Assembly (NCBI GenBank): GCA_963837025.1
Contig: CAWILT010000001.1
Span: 372,001 to 436,000, forward strand
Source: JALZUV01 sp963837025
GTDB taxonomy: Bacteria > Pseudomonadota > Alphaproteobacteria > Rickettsiales > JALZUV01
DNA length: 64,000 nt
Direction of reading: 5' to 3'
The position numbers were made by a program, and so were the translations under genes. Shown here one piece after another: positions 52,635 to 61,940 of this stretch. The notes beneath the pieces were generated by a model. The model had not been told where the DNA came from. It saw only the letters and a program-made list of their open reading frames with translations, and searched no databases. Each line of letters begins with the position of its first letter. Position 1 is the stretch's first letter.

Positions 52635-53234
52635 CTAACGAGTATATTCTTTTGAACCTGTTGGAACGCGGCTCGCATCAACTGCATCTCTAAACCTTGT
52701 ACTTTCCGTTTCATTCAAAGTAGCGGCTTGCAGTTCGGCAGCTGATAATTTGGGCTTTTCTTTATGGGCCATTTCCATCGCTTTAACAAACTGCTTCGGT
52801 TTAAGCTCTTTTGGTTTTGCATTGCCTGCTTCCATTATTTTATCGCCAACCCTTTTTGCTGTCTGGCCTGTATAATTAGCTTCTTGGTGATAATAACTAT
52901 CTTGTGCGCCTTTCACCGTTTTATAAAGCGCTATTGCTGTAAATGCTGCGGCTCCTAATCCTACAATAACACCTATAAAATTTATTGCGACAAATGCTAC
53001 GGCACCGCCAATAAGAGCACCTTTTAGTAAACCCCATGCCCCGCCAGCAAACGAAGCAAAGGTTTTGCTTCCCGCCATTGTTATGGCTTTATCTGTTACA
53101 TTTGCTGCTTCTAAATGCGTTTGTGCCTGTGCCTTACTAAGTTCTGATTTTGAACTGGTAAAGCTTTCCGCATTACTTTCCCGTTTGTCGGCACGCTCAC
53201 TGCTATGCGTATATCTATTGGCACTATTACCCAT
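52635..53234 (-). CDS. Hypothetical protein, 199 aa, two hydrophobic segments
   Basis: Not recognised. The N-terminus is Ser/Glu/Lys-rich and hydrophilic. Two Gly/Ala-rich hydrophobic stretches follow (GGAWGLLKGALIGGAVAFVA; FIGVIVGLGAAAFTAIALYK), likely a membrane hairpin, then a basic Lys/Glu helical tail. There is no signal peptide. It is convergent with the photolyase and divergent from the secreted HEXXH gene. Confidence 0.6.
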   Translation of the reverse strand: MGNSANRYTHSSERADKRESNAESFTSSKSELSKAQAQTHLEAANVTDKAITMAGSKTFASFAGGAWGLLKGALIGGAVAFVAINFIGVIVGLGAAAFTAIALYKTVKGAQDSYYHQEANYTGQTAKRVGDKIMEAGNAKPKELKPKQFVKAMEMAHKEKPKLSAAELQAATLNETESTRFRDAVDASRVPTGSKEYTR

Positions 53235-53321
53235 GGTTTTACCTTACAGGGTAGCCGTTACAGTTTGATGACAAAGCCGTTTGCTAAAGATTTGTTAAGG
53301 AATGTATGATAATTCTATTTC

Positions 53322-54287
53322 ATGAGATTAGATTTAATAAAATTTATTATATCGTTAGGTTTAGCTGGCACTGCTGTTACGCCGGTTGCAGCACAAGTAA
53401 ATGCATCAAAAAATACACAGTCTCACTTTGATATAAGTAAGATTATTGATCATCCTTTTTCCACCGACTTAAGACAAGCAGTCGAGTTGCAAAGTGAGTA
53501 TGCTATAGGCCTACAAGAACTTTATGATAATGAGCGTAAAAAACTAAATTTGCCTCCTAAAAAATTGCTAATTGCAAAAGATTCAAATCATTCCGGCGAA
53601 TGTGTAACATTAAGTGAATACGATCCAACTGCACCAGATTCAATCGCATCATCTACGGTTATAACACCAAATTTTCTCCTTAATTATACTGAATATTTGG
53701 ATGTGATTTTCAGCCATGAATTAGGACATGAACTGAAGATGAAACAACTGGTTGAATCGGGTGTTCCCTTAAAGAATATTTTGAAGAAACAAACTTTTGA
53801 ACAATCCAGATCAAGTGAGCGTTATGCCGATAGCATTGCAGTATCGGTGCATGGAGTCGATAAATTTATTGCTTCAATCGCTAACTTTGCAGACCATAAA
53901 CGCGTTGATATAAAATTAGATTTAAAGTTTTTTATTAAAAATAATCCCATTATCACACGTTATGATAATGGGAAAATTGAAGTTGATTGGGTTGCATTCG
54001 AAAAACTTAATCAAACGCCAGCGGAAATTGATAAGGAAAGTAAATCGGTACATCCTTGGATGGAGATCCTACAAAACATGAAGGAACAATCCACAAAAAT
54101 TAATGAATCCTCCTTAATCAGTTTTGTTTTTGAAGCTCAAGAGGAAGTTAAGTCGCGAACTGATGTACATAAAAGCTATCGTGGACGCATAGAGCAAGCC
54201 AAGAATTGGCAATCGAAAATTCAACCAGATGGTCAAAATACCCCCTCGCAAATGGCAAATATACGTCGAACACAACAAAGAGGATAG
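53322..54287 (+). CDS. Secreted HEXXH metalloprotease-like protein (M48-like)
   Basis: The 321 aa protein has a signal peptide (LIKFIISLGLAGTAVTPVAA). The zinc motif is IFSHELGHELK (HELGH), and downstream RSSERYADSIAVSVHG supplies the ExxxD third-ligand pattern of M48-type gluzincins. A VHPWMEIL near the C-terminus recalls the HPxxxxR segment. It would act in the periplasm or outside the cell on an unknown substrate. There is no membrane anchor, unlike HtpX. It is followed by a MATE gene after 31 bases. Confidence 0.65.
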   Translation: MRLDLIKFIISLGLAGTAVTPVAAQVNASKNTQSHFDISKIIDHPFSTDLRQAVELQSEYAIGLQELYDNERKKLNLPPKKLLIAKDSNHSGECVTLSEYDPTAPDSIASSTVITPNFLLNYTEYLDVIFSHELGHELKMKQLVESGVPLKNILKKQTFEQSRSSERYADSIAVSVHGVDKFIASIANFADHKRVDIKLDLKFFIKNNPIITRYDNGKIEVDWVAFEKLNQTPAEIDKESKSVHPWMEILQNMKEQSTKINESSLISFVFEAQEEVKSRTDVHKSYRGRIEQAKNWQSKIQPDGQNTPSQMANIRRTQQRG

Positions 54288-54318
54288 TCAATCTTTTCGC
54301 CTTCATGTAAGTAAAGGC

Positions 54319-55620
54319 ATGGCTACGCAACACCCTACTCAGAGAGAATTTTTAAGGCTAGCAATTCCCAATATGTTGGCGGCTATTGCAGTCCCAATGA
54401 CTCAACTAGCCGATTTAGCATTTTTGGGTCATCTTGAAAATGTAACGCCTTTATCAGGTGTGGTATTAGCAACCTTAATATTCGATTATTTATTTTGGAG
54501 TTTCGCATTTTTGCGCGTAGGCACCACAGGGTTGGTTGCACAAGCGGTTGGGCGTAATGATAAACAAGAAGAAGTCGCATTATTCTGGCGGCCCATTATC
54601 ATTGCGCTTATTGTAGGAGTTGCCATCACTGCATTTCAAAGCCCTATCAGTGATTTCAGTTTTGCCATTCTATCTGGCGGTGATGTTGTAGAAGCTGAAG
54701 GTATCAAATATTTTAACAGCCATGTTTTAGGCGCTATTCCCGTAATGCTGAATTTAGCAATCATAGGCTGGTTACTTGGCCTTGGCAAATCAGGAACAGT
54801 TTTAATATTACACAGCATTTGGCAAGCCAGCAATATCGCTTTAAATTATGTTTTTATTATTGAAATGGATATGGGAGCCTATGGTGCAGGCTTAGGCACG
54901 GCGCTAGCTGAATGGATTTCGTTATTGGTTGCAGTGATTGCCATTTATAAATGCTATGGTTCAATTCCAAATTTTAACTGGAACCAAATTAGTAATCCTG
55001 CATCTTTTAAAAAACTGCTCACCCTAAATAGCGCCATTATGGTACGCACTATGGTTTTGATGACTGTTTTAGGAGCCTTCACCAATATCACCGCTACGTT
55101 TGGTGCTGTTTCATTAGCAGCCAATGCTTTATTAATGAAAATGTTTATCTTCTACGCTTTCATGTGTGATGGTTACGCTATCGCCTTAGAAACACTCGCT
55201 GGGCAAGCCGAAGGTAAACAAGATCATTCTCAATTAAAACGAGCCTTAAAATTATCGCTAGCATGGGCAGTTGGTACAGGCGTTGCTTTTGTAATATTAT
55301 ATACATTTTTTGCCGAGCCGATCTTGTCGCTTATTACTGAGCATAGCAATATTATCATAGCCGCTTTACCTTACACCGCTTGGATTAATGCCGTTATTCT
55401 GGTGGGTGGAGTTGCCTTTGTTTATGATGGCCTTTATTATGGCATGGCTCAACCGCGCTTATTAGCCCGCTCTATGATTGTGGCATCGCTAGCATTTATT
55501 CCACTCGCTTATTATGCATGGAGCATTCAAAGCACCCATTGGTTATGGGCAGCTTTCTTATTATTCACAATCATTCGAGCGCTATTATTGGTTAGTCCTG
55601 CGCGAAAAATCGTGCGCTAA
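54319..55620 (+). CDS. MATE family efflux transporter (DinF-like)
   Basis: ATG 54319 gives 433 aa, starting after the protease gene ends. Twelve hydrophobic helices are present, with family marks LAIPNMLAAIAVPMTQLADLAFLG (start of helix 1, split across two parts) and FLRVGTTGLVAQAVG. AFMCDGYAIALETLAGQAEG in helix 7-8 is typical of DinF proteins. It exports cationic or hydrophobic compounds using Na+ or H+. Its last 29 bases overlap the convergent comEC gene. Confidence 0.88.
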   Translation: MATQHPTQREFLRLAIPNMLAAIAVPMTQLADLAFLGHLENVTPLSGVVLATLIFDYLFWSFAFLRVGTTGLVAQAVGRNDKQEEVALFWRPIIIALIVGVAITAFQSPISDFSFAILSGGDVVEAEGIKYFNSHVLGAIPVMLNLAIIGWLLGLGKSGTVLILHSIWQASNIALNYVFIIEMDMGAYGAGLGTALAEWISLLVAVIAIYKCYGSIPNFNWNQISNPASFKKLLTLNSAIMVRTMVLMTVLGAFTNITATFGAVSLAANALLMKMFIFYAFMCDGYAIALETLAGQAEGKQDHSQLKRALKLSLAWAVGTGVAFVILYTFFAEPILSLITEHSNIIIAALPYTAWINAVILVGGVAFVYDGLYYGMAQPRLLARSMIVASLAFIPLAYYAWSIQSTHWLWAAFLLFTIIRALLLVSPARKIVR

Positions 55621-57673
55621 ATGGTATTGCAGACTCAATTTCAACTGCTCCTGAATTTACCTTAACACTGGTAGCATAACGAGGCCGCTCAATTACATTA
55701 GATTGCGCGCATTCAACATAAAAATCAGCGATAATTGCATCAACGTTTCCACAATCTTCATCAGCCGCTTCACGCCATTTGGGAAAGCTTATTAGCGCGT
55801 TATCTAATTGATATAAACAACCTGAAACATCACATTGCATCATTGATTTTGCAATTTCCGATTGGCCGAAACCCTCAATACCAAGCGCTTCTTGCCATAG
55901 GCCAGCTTTAAAATTCCGCGCGCTGCCTTGCAACATTGCATAGGAGCCATCATCTAATCGCACCGCAATTTGTTCAGCTTTTTCGCTAATCACAATATCC
56001 GGTAAGCGCGTGGTAAAAAATGGTACAATTGATATGGCCATAATTAGCCATCCCACATGACGCATTTTAGATTGCCAAAGACATAACCAACACGTGCCAA
56101 AAGAAAATAATATAATCGTCCAGCTCGCAGGCGTAGGCACATGCATCATTGCATTGGGTAAATGAGCAATCGCAGTGGCAATCGCAATAACCCATTCCAC
56201 ACCCTGCCCCATAAGCCACAAAAATGGCTCTTCTAACCCCAGTGGCATAAGCAGAATTGCCATTACGCCTGCAGGCATTACTAAAAATGAAAATAGGGGC
56301 GATGCGGCCACATTTGCCAGTAAATGATAATTCGTAAATTGATTGAAATGAAATACGGTGAAAGGCGATGTTATCATACTGGCCACAAATGTTGTAGCCA
56401 ACACCGCTCCAAAATATAGCACTATTTTTGCGCCAATTCCTCTGTGGCTGATAGGCCTTGGCTTTTCCTCAAACGCATCATCTGTTCTTCGATATTTCCA
56501 GCGATACCAGCTTTCAAAAAAAGCGATAATGGCAAGCGTCGCGATGAATGACAGTTGAAAGCTCGGCCCCAATAGTGATGAAGGAGCTATCATCAAAATC
56601 ACAATGGCAGCCAGCGCAAGCGATCGCATTGCCATTACTTGTCTATCTAAAATCACCGCCAATAATACCAGCGCCACCATTACAAAGGCGCGCTGTGCGG
56701 AAACGGGGAAATCAGCCAAAGCTAAATAAGCTAAGCCTCCTAGCAGCGCACCCACAGCCGCCCATTTTTTCACCGCAAAACGCAGCGCCAGAGTAGGCAC
56801 TAATACCAAAATCATCCGCAAAATTACAAATAAAAATGCGGTTACCAACCCTAAATGTAATCCCGATATGGCTAGCATATGCGCCAGCCCAGCAACGCGC
56901 ATTGCCTCTTTAGCATCCTCGCTAATTCCCGCCCTGTCTCCCGTAATTAAAGCTATTGAGATGGCAGCAACATCTTTACTAAAATATGGGTTTAAGGTTT
57001 GCGACATAGATTGTGCTAAACCGCTTCGAAAGTTAGATAGCCAAATTTGAGCAGAGTTCGTTGGTGGTTCAGCTAAGATTTCAATTGGCGGTACTGCAAA
57101 CCCTACTGCACCAATATGTTTAAAATAAAAATAATGTGAAAAGTCGAACCCTCCCGGTAATGCAGTTGCGGGTAGTGGAAACAACCCGCCACGCAATGCG
57201 ATTTGCTGCCCTACTTTCAACCGCGCATCTTTGCGCTTTAAACTCAGGCGAATAACCTCAGGGAGTGGCTTTCTAAATCCACCCTCCACCTCAATTGCAC
57301 TTAAAACTAACTTTTGTTTGCCATCTTCATCGTCAATCATCGCTTCTATCGTGCCTTTTAAAGGTAGAACAGGTGTTGAATATTGCAGCAGAGTTTGTGA
57401 TAGACGATATTGTTCGTAATAGGCTGCACAAAACCCAATTCCAACGAGAAATAGTCCAATTAGCACCAAACGCACCCATGGCCACCGCTTCCAAAATATC
57501 AGTGAAGATGCGCCAGATGCGATTAAACTTAAGCCAATGATAAGCTTTGGCGTATTAGCATACCCAAAAAACAACATAACCCCGCAAGCTATCGCAACGG
57601 GAACCCATAATAGCCAACGCGTTTGCTCTTCCAGCAAGATATTGCTGATGGCATATTTGGCTCTTTGCATCAT
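55592..57673 (-). CDS. comEC: ComEC/Rec2-family DNA uptake channel
   Basis: The 693 aa protein has N-terminal helices and a DUF4131-like OB region (VLPLKGTIEAMIDDEDGKQKL, then GQQIALRGGLFPLPATALPGGFDFSHYFYFK). The competence domain has ISIALITGDRAGISEDAKEAMRVAGLAHMLAISGLHLGL, many helices and AQRAFVMVALVLLAV. The C-terminal about 110 residues lack clear beta-lactamase-like metal motifs, as in many alphaproteobacterial forms. It moves single-stranded DNA across the inner membrane during natural transformation. No other com genes are in the window. Confidence 0.9.
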   Translation of the reverse strand: MMQRAKYAISNILLEEQTRWLLWVPVAIACGVMLFFGYANTPKLIIGLSLIASGASSLIFWKRWPWVRLVLIGLFLVGIGFCAAYYEQYRLSQTLLQYSTPVLPLKGTIEAMIDDEDGKQKLVLSAIEVEGGFRKPLPEVIRLSLKRKDARLKVGQQIALRGGLFPLPATALPGGFDFSHYFYFKHIGAVGFAVPPIEILAEPPTNSAQIWLSNFRSGLAQSMSQTLNPYFSKDVAAISIALITGDRAGISEDAKEAMRVAGLAHMLAISGLHLGLVTAFLFVILRMILVLVPTLALRFAVKKWAAVGALLGGLAYLALADFPVSAQRAFVMVALVLLAVILDRQVMAMRSLALAAIVILMIAPSSLLGPSFQLSFIATLAIIAFFESWYRWKYRRTDDAFEEKPRPISHRGIGAKIVLYFGAVLATTFVASMITSPFTVFHFNQFTNYHLLANVAASPLFSFLVMPAGVMAILLMPLGLEEPFLWLMGQGVEWVIAIATAIAHLPNAMMHVPTPASWTIILFSFGTCWLCLWQSKMRHVGWLIMAISIVPFFTTRLPDIVISEKAEQIAVRLDDGSYAMLQGSARNFKAGLWQEALGIEGFGQSEIAKSMMQCDVSGCLYQLDNALISFPKWREAADEDCGNVDAIIADFYVECAQSNVIERPRYATSVKVNSGAVEIESAIPFSARFFAQD

Positions 57674-57730
57674 CGTGCTTTAGCGTTATACCACAATCAG
57701 AATTTCACCAACAAAAATGATTGCTAGTCC

Positions 57731-59119
57731 ATGACGATAGTTACCCGATTCGCTCCTTCTCCTACTGGTTACCTGCATATTGGGGGTGCACGTACAGCAC
57801 TGTTTAATTGGTTATTTGCCAAACATCATCAAGGCAAATTTCTCATTCGTATTGAAGATACTGATAAAGCTCGATCAACCGATGCCGCTATTGAAGCCAT
57901 TCACGATGGTTTAGGCTGGCTTGGCTTAGATGGCGATGATACCATTATTTATCAATCAAAAAACGCGCCACGTCACAGCCAAATTGCTGAAGAATTACTT
58001 TGCAAAGGTAAAGCATATAAATGTTTCACCAGCCCCGAAGAGCTTGTTAAATTGCGCGATGAAGTTACCGACAAACGCAACGCTTTTCGCTTTAACAGCC
58101 CATGGCGCGATCGCGATGTGAGTCAACATCCACAAAATAAGCCTTACGTCATTCGCTTAAAAGCTCCAAACGAGGGTATTGTGGTGATTGCTGATAAAGT
58201 GCAAGGTGATGTTAATATCGGTGCAGGCGAAGTTGAAGATGTTATCCTGTTGCGCTCCGATGGCACGCCCACTTATATGTTAGCTGTAGTAGTAGACGAT
58301 CATGATATGGGCGTTACCCATATTATTCGTGGCGATGATCACCTCACTAACTCAGCCAAACAGCAACTCATCTATGAGGCTATGGGCTGGAACGTACCCG
58401 TATTCGCTCATATCCCCTTAATCCACGGGCCAGATGGAGCCAAGCTCTCCAAACGCCATGGCGCACGTGGCGTCGATGCCTATCGCGATATGGGTTATTT
58501 GCCTGAAGCCATGCGCAACTATCTATTACGCTTAGGCTGGGCAGCAGGAGACGATGAAATTTTCACCCGCGAAATGATGATTGAAAAATTTTCGCTTGAA
58601 GGAATCGGAAAATCGCCTTCACGCTTTGATTTCAAAAAGCTTGAAAATATTAATGGCCACTATATTCGCCAAGCTGATGATGATTACCTTCTAAAATTAA
58701 CAATTCCGATAATAGAAACGAGAATAAACGCTACGCTAGATGATTCGCAAAAGTTGACACTAGTCAAAGCTATTACCTCGCTAAAGGAGCGCGCAAAAAC
58801 GCTTATTGAACTGGCCGATTCAGCCTTATTTTATATTCATCATCCCGCCCCACAAGATAATAAAGCGATTCAGCAGCTTGACCAAGGCAAAGCATTACTC
58901 GCCTCATTCACTCCGCAACTTGCCGCGCAGACAATATGGAACCATGAGCATCTTTTTGCATTCGCTAAAGATTTTGCTGAACAACAAGGCATCAAAGTGG
59001 GCAAACTGATGGAACCGGTGCGTGTGGCTATTACAGGCAGCACCGCCAGCCCTAGCATGTTTGAGGTGATGGAAACCCTTGGTAAAGATGAAACCCTCAA
59101 ACGTTTAAATGCAGCGTGA
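57731..59119 (+). CDS. gltX: Glutamate--tRNA ligase
   Basis: The 462 aa class I synthetase has HIGH-type motif FAPSPTGYLHIGGARTALFN and KMSKS-type motif GAKLSKRHGARGVDAY. Between them are RIEDTDKARS and YMLAVVVDDHDMGVTHIIRGDDHL. The C-terminal anticodon-binding helices are present. Alphaproteobacteria often carry two GltX copies, one charging tRNA-Gln with Glu; which this is cannot be told. It is divergent from comEC with a 57-base gap and is followed by def. Confidence 0.95.
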   Translation: MTIVTRFAPSPTGYLHIGGARTALFNWLFAKHHQGKFLIRIEDTDKARSTDAAIEAIHDGLGWLGLDGDDTIIYQSKNAPRHSQIAEELLCKGKAYKCFTSPEELVKLRDEVTDKRNAFRFNSPWRDRDVSQHPQNKPYVIRLKAPNEGIVVIADKVQGDVNIGAGEVEDVILLRSDGTPTYMLAVVVDDHDMGVTHIIRGDDHLTNSAKQQLIYEAMGWNVPVFAHIPLIHGPDGAKLSKRHGARGVDAYRDMGYLPEAMRNYLLRLGWAAGDDEIFTREMMIEKFSLEGIGKSPSRFDFKKLENINGHYIRQADDDYLLKLTIPIIETRINATLDDSQKLTLVKAITSLKERAKTLIELADSALFYIHHPAPQDNKAIQQLDQGKALLASFTPQLAAQTIWNHEHLFAFAKDFAEQQGIKVGKLMEPVRVAITGSTASPSMFEVMETLGKDETLKRLNAA

Positions 59120-59160
59120 AGCCCCTTGTTTTCGCAAACTAATTCGATTATCTAACAACT

Positions 59161-59730
59161 ATGGCTATCTTACCCCTCGTTATCGCACCCGATCCATTTT
59201 TGGAGCAACCTTCAGCAGAGGTTAAAACGATAGATGATGAAGTGCGCCAACTATTGGATGACATGCTTGAAACAATGTATGATGCGCAAGGCATTGGCCT
59301 GGCGGCAGTGCAAGTGGGCCACCATCTACGGGCTATTGTCGTTGATGTAGAATGGAAAGATAATGATGCCAGCTCCCATCATCCAATAAAAATGATAAAC
59401 CCCAAAATTATCCAAAAATCGGATGCTGACAATATTTATAAAGAAGGTTGTTTATCTTTTCCCGAGCAATATTCAGAAGTAACTCGCCCTGAAACCGTAA
59501 TAATTGAATATCAAGATGAAAATGGAAAACCTCAGAGCCTAGAGGCCGATGGCTTGCTGGCCACCTGCGTTCAACACGAGATTGACCACATTAACGGCAT
59601 TACTTTTGTACAGCATATTTCGCGTTTAAAACGTGAGCGTATCCATAAAAAGCTTGTTAAAATGCGTAAAGCTGGCGCGTTTGATGAACATGGTTGTGGC
59701 AGCCCAAGTTGTGGGCATGACCATCACTAA
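59161..59730 (+). CDS. def: Peptide deformylase with Cys/His-rich C-terminus
   Basis: The 189 aa protein removes formyl groups from nascent proteins. The three motifs are GIGLAAVQVG, EGCLSFPEQY and CVQHEIDHINGITF, giving metal ligands Cys and two His. The last residues (HGCGSPSCGHDHH) form an extra Cys/His-rich tail that could bind metal and is not part of the core enzyme. It overlaps fmt by 14 bases, the classic def-fmt pair. Confidence 0.96.
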   Translation: MAILPLVIAPDPFLEQPSAEVKTIDDEVRQLLDDMLETMYDAQGIGLAAVQVGHHLRAIVVDVEWKDNDASSHHPIKMINPKIIQKSDADNIYKEGCLSFPEQYSEVTRPETVIIEYQDENGKPQSLEADGLLATCVQHEIDHINGITFVQHISRLKRERIHKKLVKMRKAGAFDEHGCGSPSCGHDHH

Positions 59731-60646
59731 ACCACTCCGCCTTATATTTATGGGTAGCCCTGAATTTGCTGTGCCTTGCCTTCAAACGCTCATCAATTCA
59801 CCACACGAAGTGGTGGCAGTTTATTGCCAACCCCCTCGCCCTGCTGGTCGTGGCCAAAAATTGCAAGCAACGCCCGTGCAAAAAATAGCGCAACAACATG
59901 CGATTACGGTACACCACCCCAAAAGTTTGAAATCAGTCGCTGAGCAGAAAATCTTTGCTAGTTATAAACCTGATATTGCCATCGTAGCAGCCTATGGCCT
60001 CATTTTACCGCAGGCGATTTTAGACATTCCGAAACGCGGCTGCATTAATGTACATCCTTCTGCTTTGCCCCGCTGGCGCGGCGCAGCGCCCTTGCAACGC
60101 ACCATTATGGCGGGCGATGAAGAAACACAATTATGCATTATGCAAATGCAAGCGGGGCTTGATACAGGCCCAATCCTCACACGCCAAACTTTTCCACTTG
60201 ATGATGGCACTACAGCAGGTCAACTGCATGATATTATGGCCTATAGCGCAGGCGATGCCGTTTTGGCAGCAATACATAAAAATCCTACACCTATCGCTCA
60301 AACTAAAGATGGCGTTACTTACGCTGCAAAAATCGACAAGGCTGAAGCGCAAATCGATTGGACGAAATCTGCTACACAAATTCGTCAACATATTTTGGGC
60401 CTGTCGCCCTTCCCCGGTGCATTCAGTATTTATCAAGGCGAAGTCATTAAAATTCTAAATGCAGAGCTTGCCACTGACCAAGGCGCTGCAGGCACGTTGC
60501 TTGATGATAACTTGTTAGTTGCGTGTGGCCAACATGCATTGCGTATTACACACCTGCAACGCGCAGGCAAAAAGCCTATGACAACTGAAGAGCTTTTACG
60601 CGGCTTCACGATGCCAAAAGGCACTGCATTCAATGCCGCGCTATAA
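59717..60646 (+). CDS. fmt: Methionyl-tRNA formyltransferase
   Basis: ATG 59717 gives 309 aa. It formylates Met-tRNAi using 10-formyl-THF. It has LRLIFMGSPEFAVPCLQTL, AYGLILPQAILDIP, the catalytic NVHPSALPRWRGAAPLQR and MQMQAGLDTGPILTRQ. The C-terminal OB-like domain ends with FTMPKGTAFNAAL. It overlaps def and truA by 14 bases each, so translation is coupled. Confidence 0.96.
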   Translation: MTITKPLRLIFMGSPEFAVPCLQTLINSPHEVVAVYCQPPRPAGRGQKLQATPVQKIAQQHAITVHHPKSLKSVAEQKIFASYKPDIAIVAAYGLILPQAILDIPKRGCINVHPSALPRWRGAAPLQRTIMAGDEETQLCIMQMQAGLDTGPILTRQTFPLDDGTTAGQLHDIMAYSAGDAVLAAIHKNPTPIAQTKDGVTYAAKIDKAEAQIDWTKSATQIRQHILGLSPFPGAFSIYQGEVIKILNAELATDQGAAGTLLDDNLLVACGQHALRITHLQRAGKKPMTTEELLRGFTMPKGTAFNAAL

Positions 60647-61376
60647 ACTTACCATTGAATATGATGGAACCGATTTTGTTGGCTGGCAACGCCAGCAAAA
60701 TCATCCCAGCGTGCAGCAGCATTTAGAAGAAGCCGTTAGCGCTTATTTCAACACATCTGAACGTATGGTAGTGCAATGTTCAGGTCGCACTGATGCAGGT
60801 GTTCATGCTCGTGGACAAGTGGCGCATGTTGATTTTCCATCAGCGCGCGATGAGCGCTCTATCACCCAAGGTTTAGGCTATCACTTAAAAACAAATGCAA
60901 TTTCAGTTTTAAGAGCCGAGCCAGTAGCGGATGATTTTCACGCGCGCTTCCATGCTAAAATGCGCTATTACGAATATATCATTATTAATCGCCGCGCATC
61001 TTTGGCACTTGATAAGTTACGTGCATGGAACATTGGCGAGCCACTTGAAGCATCTGCGATGCATCAAGCCGCACAAATTTTACTCGGCGAACATGACTTT
61101 AGCAGCTTTCGTGACGCACAATGCCAATCACATTCACCCATAAAAACAATTCACTCCATCGAAGTCACGCGCCAAGGGGATCGCATAATAACCCGTTTGG
61201 CTGCTAAAAGTTTTCTGCATCATCAAGTGCGCATCACCATGGGATGTCTGCGAAATATCGGCAATGGTAAGTGGACAATAAACGATTTACAAAAGGTGCT
61301 GGATGCCAAAGATAGAACCGTTTCAGGCGAAACCGCTCCCGCTTGCGGATTAACCTTTATGCAGGTAGATTATTAA
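60633..61376 (+). CDS. truA: tRNA pseudouridine synthase A
   Basis: The 247 aa protein has YKLTIEYDGTDFVGWQRQ, the catalytic Asp in VQCSGRTDAGVHARGQVAHVD, and the C-terminal AKSFLHHQVRITMGCLRNIGNGK. It converts U38-40 in the anticodon stem of many tRNAs to pseudouridine. It is the third gene of the def-fmt-truA operon. Confidence 0.96.
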   Translation: MPRYKLTIEYDGTDFVGWQRQQNHPSVQQHLEEAVSAYFNTSERMVVQCSGRTDAGVHARGQVAHVDFPSARDERSITQGLGYHLKTNAISVLRAEPVADDFHARFHAKMRYYEYIIINRRASLALDKLRAWNIGEPLEASAMHQAAQILLGEHDFSSFRDAQCQSHSPIKTIHSIEVTRQGDRIITRLAAKSFLHHQVRITMGCLRNIGNGKWTINDLQKVLDAKDRTVSGETAPACGLTFMQVDY

Positions 61377-61428
61377 ATAATTTTATTTTAGTTATAAAAT
61401 ATTAATCTTTTCGTATTAAAGTTTTAAG

Positions 61429-61887
61429 ATGTCGAAAAGTAAAACAAATAGTGATCAATTAAAATTATTTGATCCGTCATTTGCAAAGGCGGATTGGCGC
61501 AAAGCAAGTATGCTTGATGATATATCTGCATTGGATAAGCAATTAACCAAAGCTATTGATTGCCCTCGTCGCAATTATGATACTGAAGAATCCCTACGCA
61601 AAAATATTGCAGAAAAGCAAAGTTATTACACAACTTATTGCGAGACTGGAATGGCCAATCACAATCGCAAACTACCTTTGAGCGAATGGGAATCGTACGA
61701 TCTAATCATAAGTTTAAAGCATCATAACGCTCAAATATCGCATCTTATTCGGTCTCCACTTTCACAACGAAAAGGCAAAATTGCACCTTTGCACCTTCAG
61801 CGACAAGAAATTCAAGCTCTTCTCAATGAGCGAAGTATCACATATTCCAAATCGATTGGTTGTAGCGAGGAGCCTCTAAGTCGATAA
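61429..61887 (+). CDS. Hypothetical protein, 152 aa, soluble helical
   Basis: Not recognised. It is charged and rich in Lys, Arg, Gln and Ser, with helices such as DDISALDKQLTKAIDCPRRN and LHLQRQEIQALLNERS. There is no signal peptide or membrane segment. No clear ribosome site is seen; the AT-rich upstream has TATTAA near 61415. It precedes the ITPase/LOG fusion by 53 bases on the same strand and may be co-transcribed with it. Confidence 0.55.
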   Translation: MSKSKTNSDQLKLFDPSFAKADWRKASMLDDISALDKQLTKAIDCPRRNYDTEESLRKNIAEKQSYYTTYCETGMANHNRKLPLSEWESYDLIISLKHHNAQISHLIRSPLSQRKGKIAPLHLQRQEIQALLNERSITYSKSIGCSEEPLSR

Positions 61888-61940
61888 CATTTATCATAAA
61901 ATTTAACTTATAACTCATCATTCTCTTTTGAAAGCACTCT

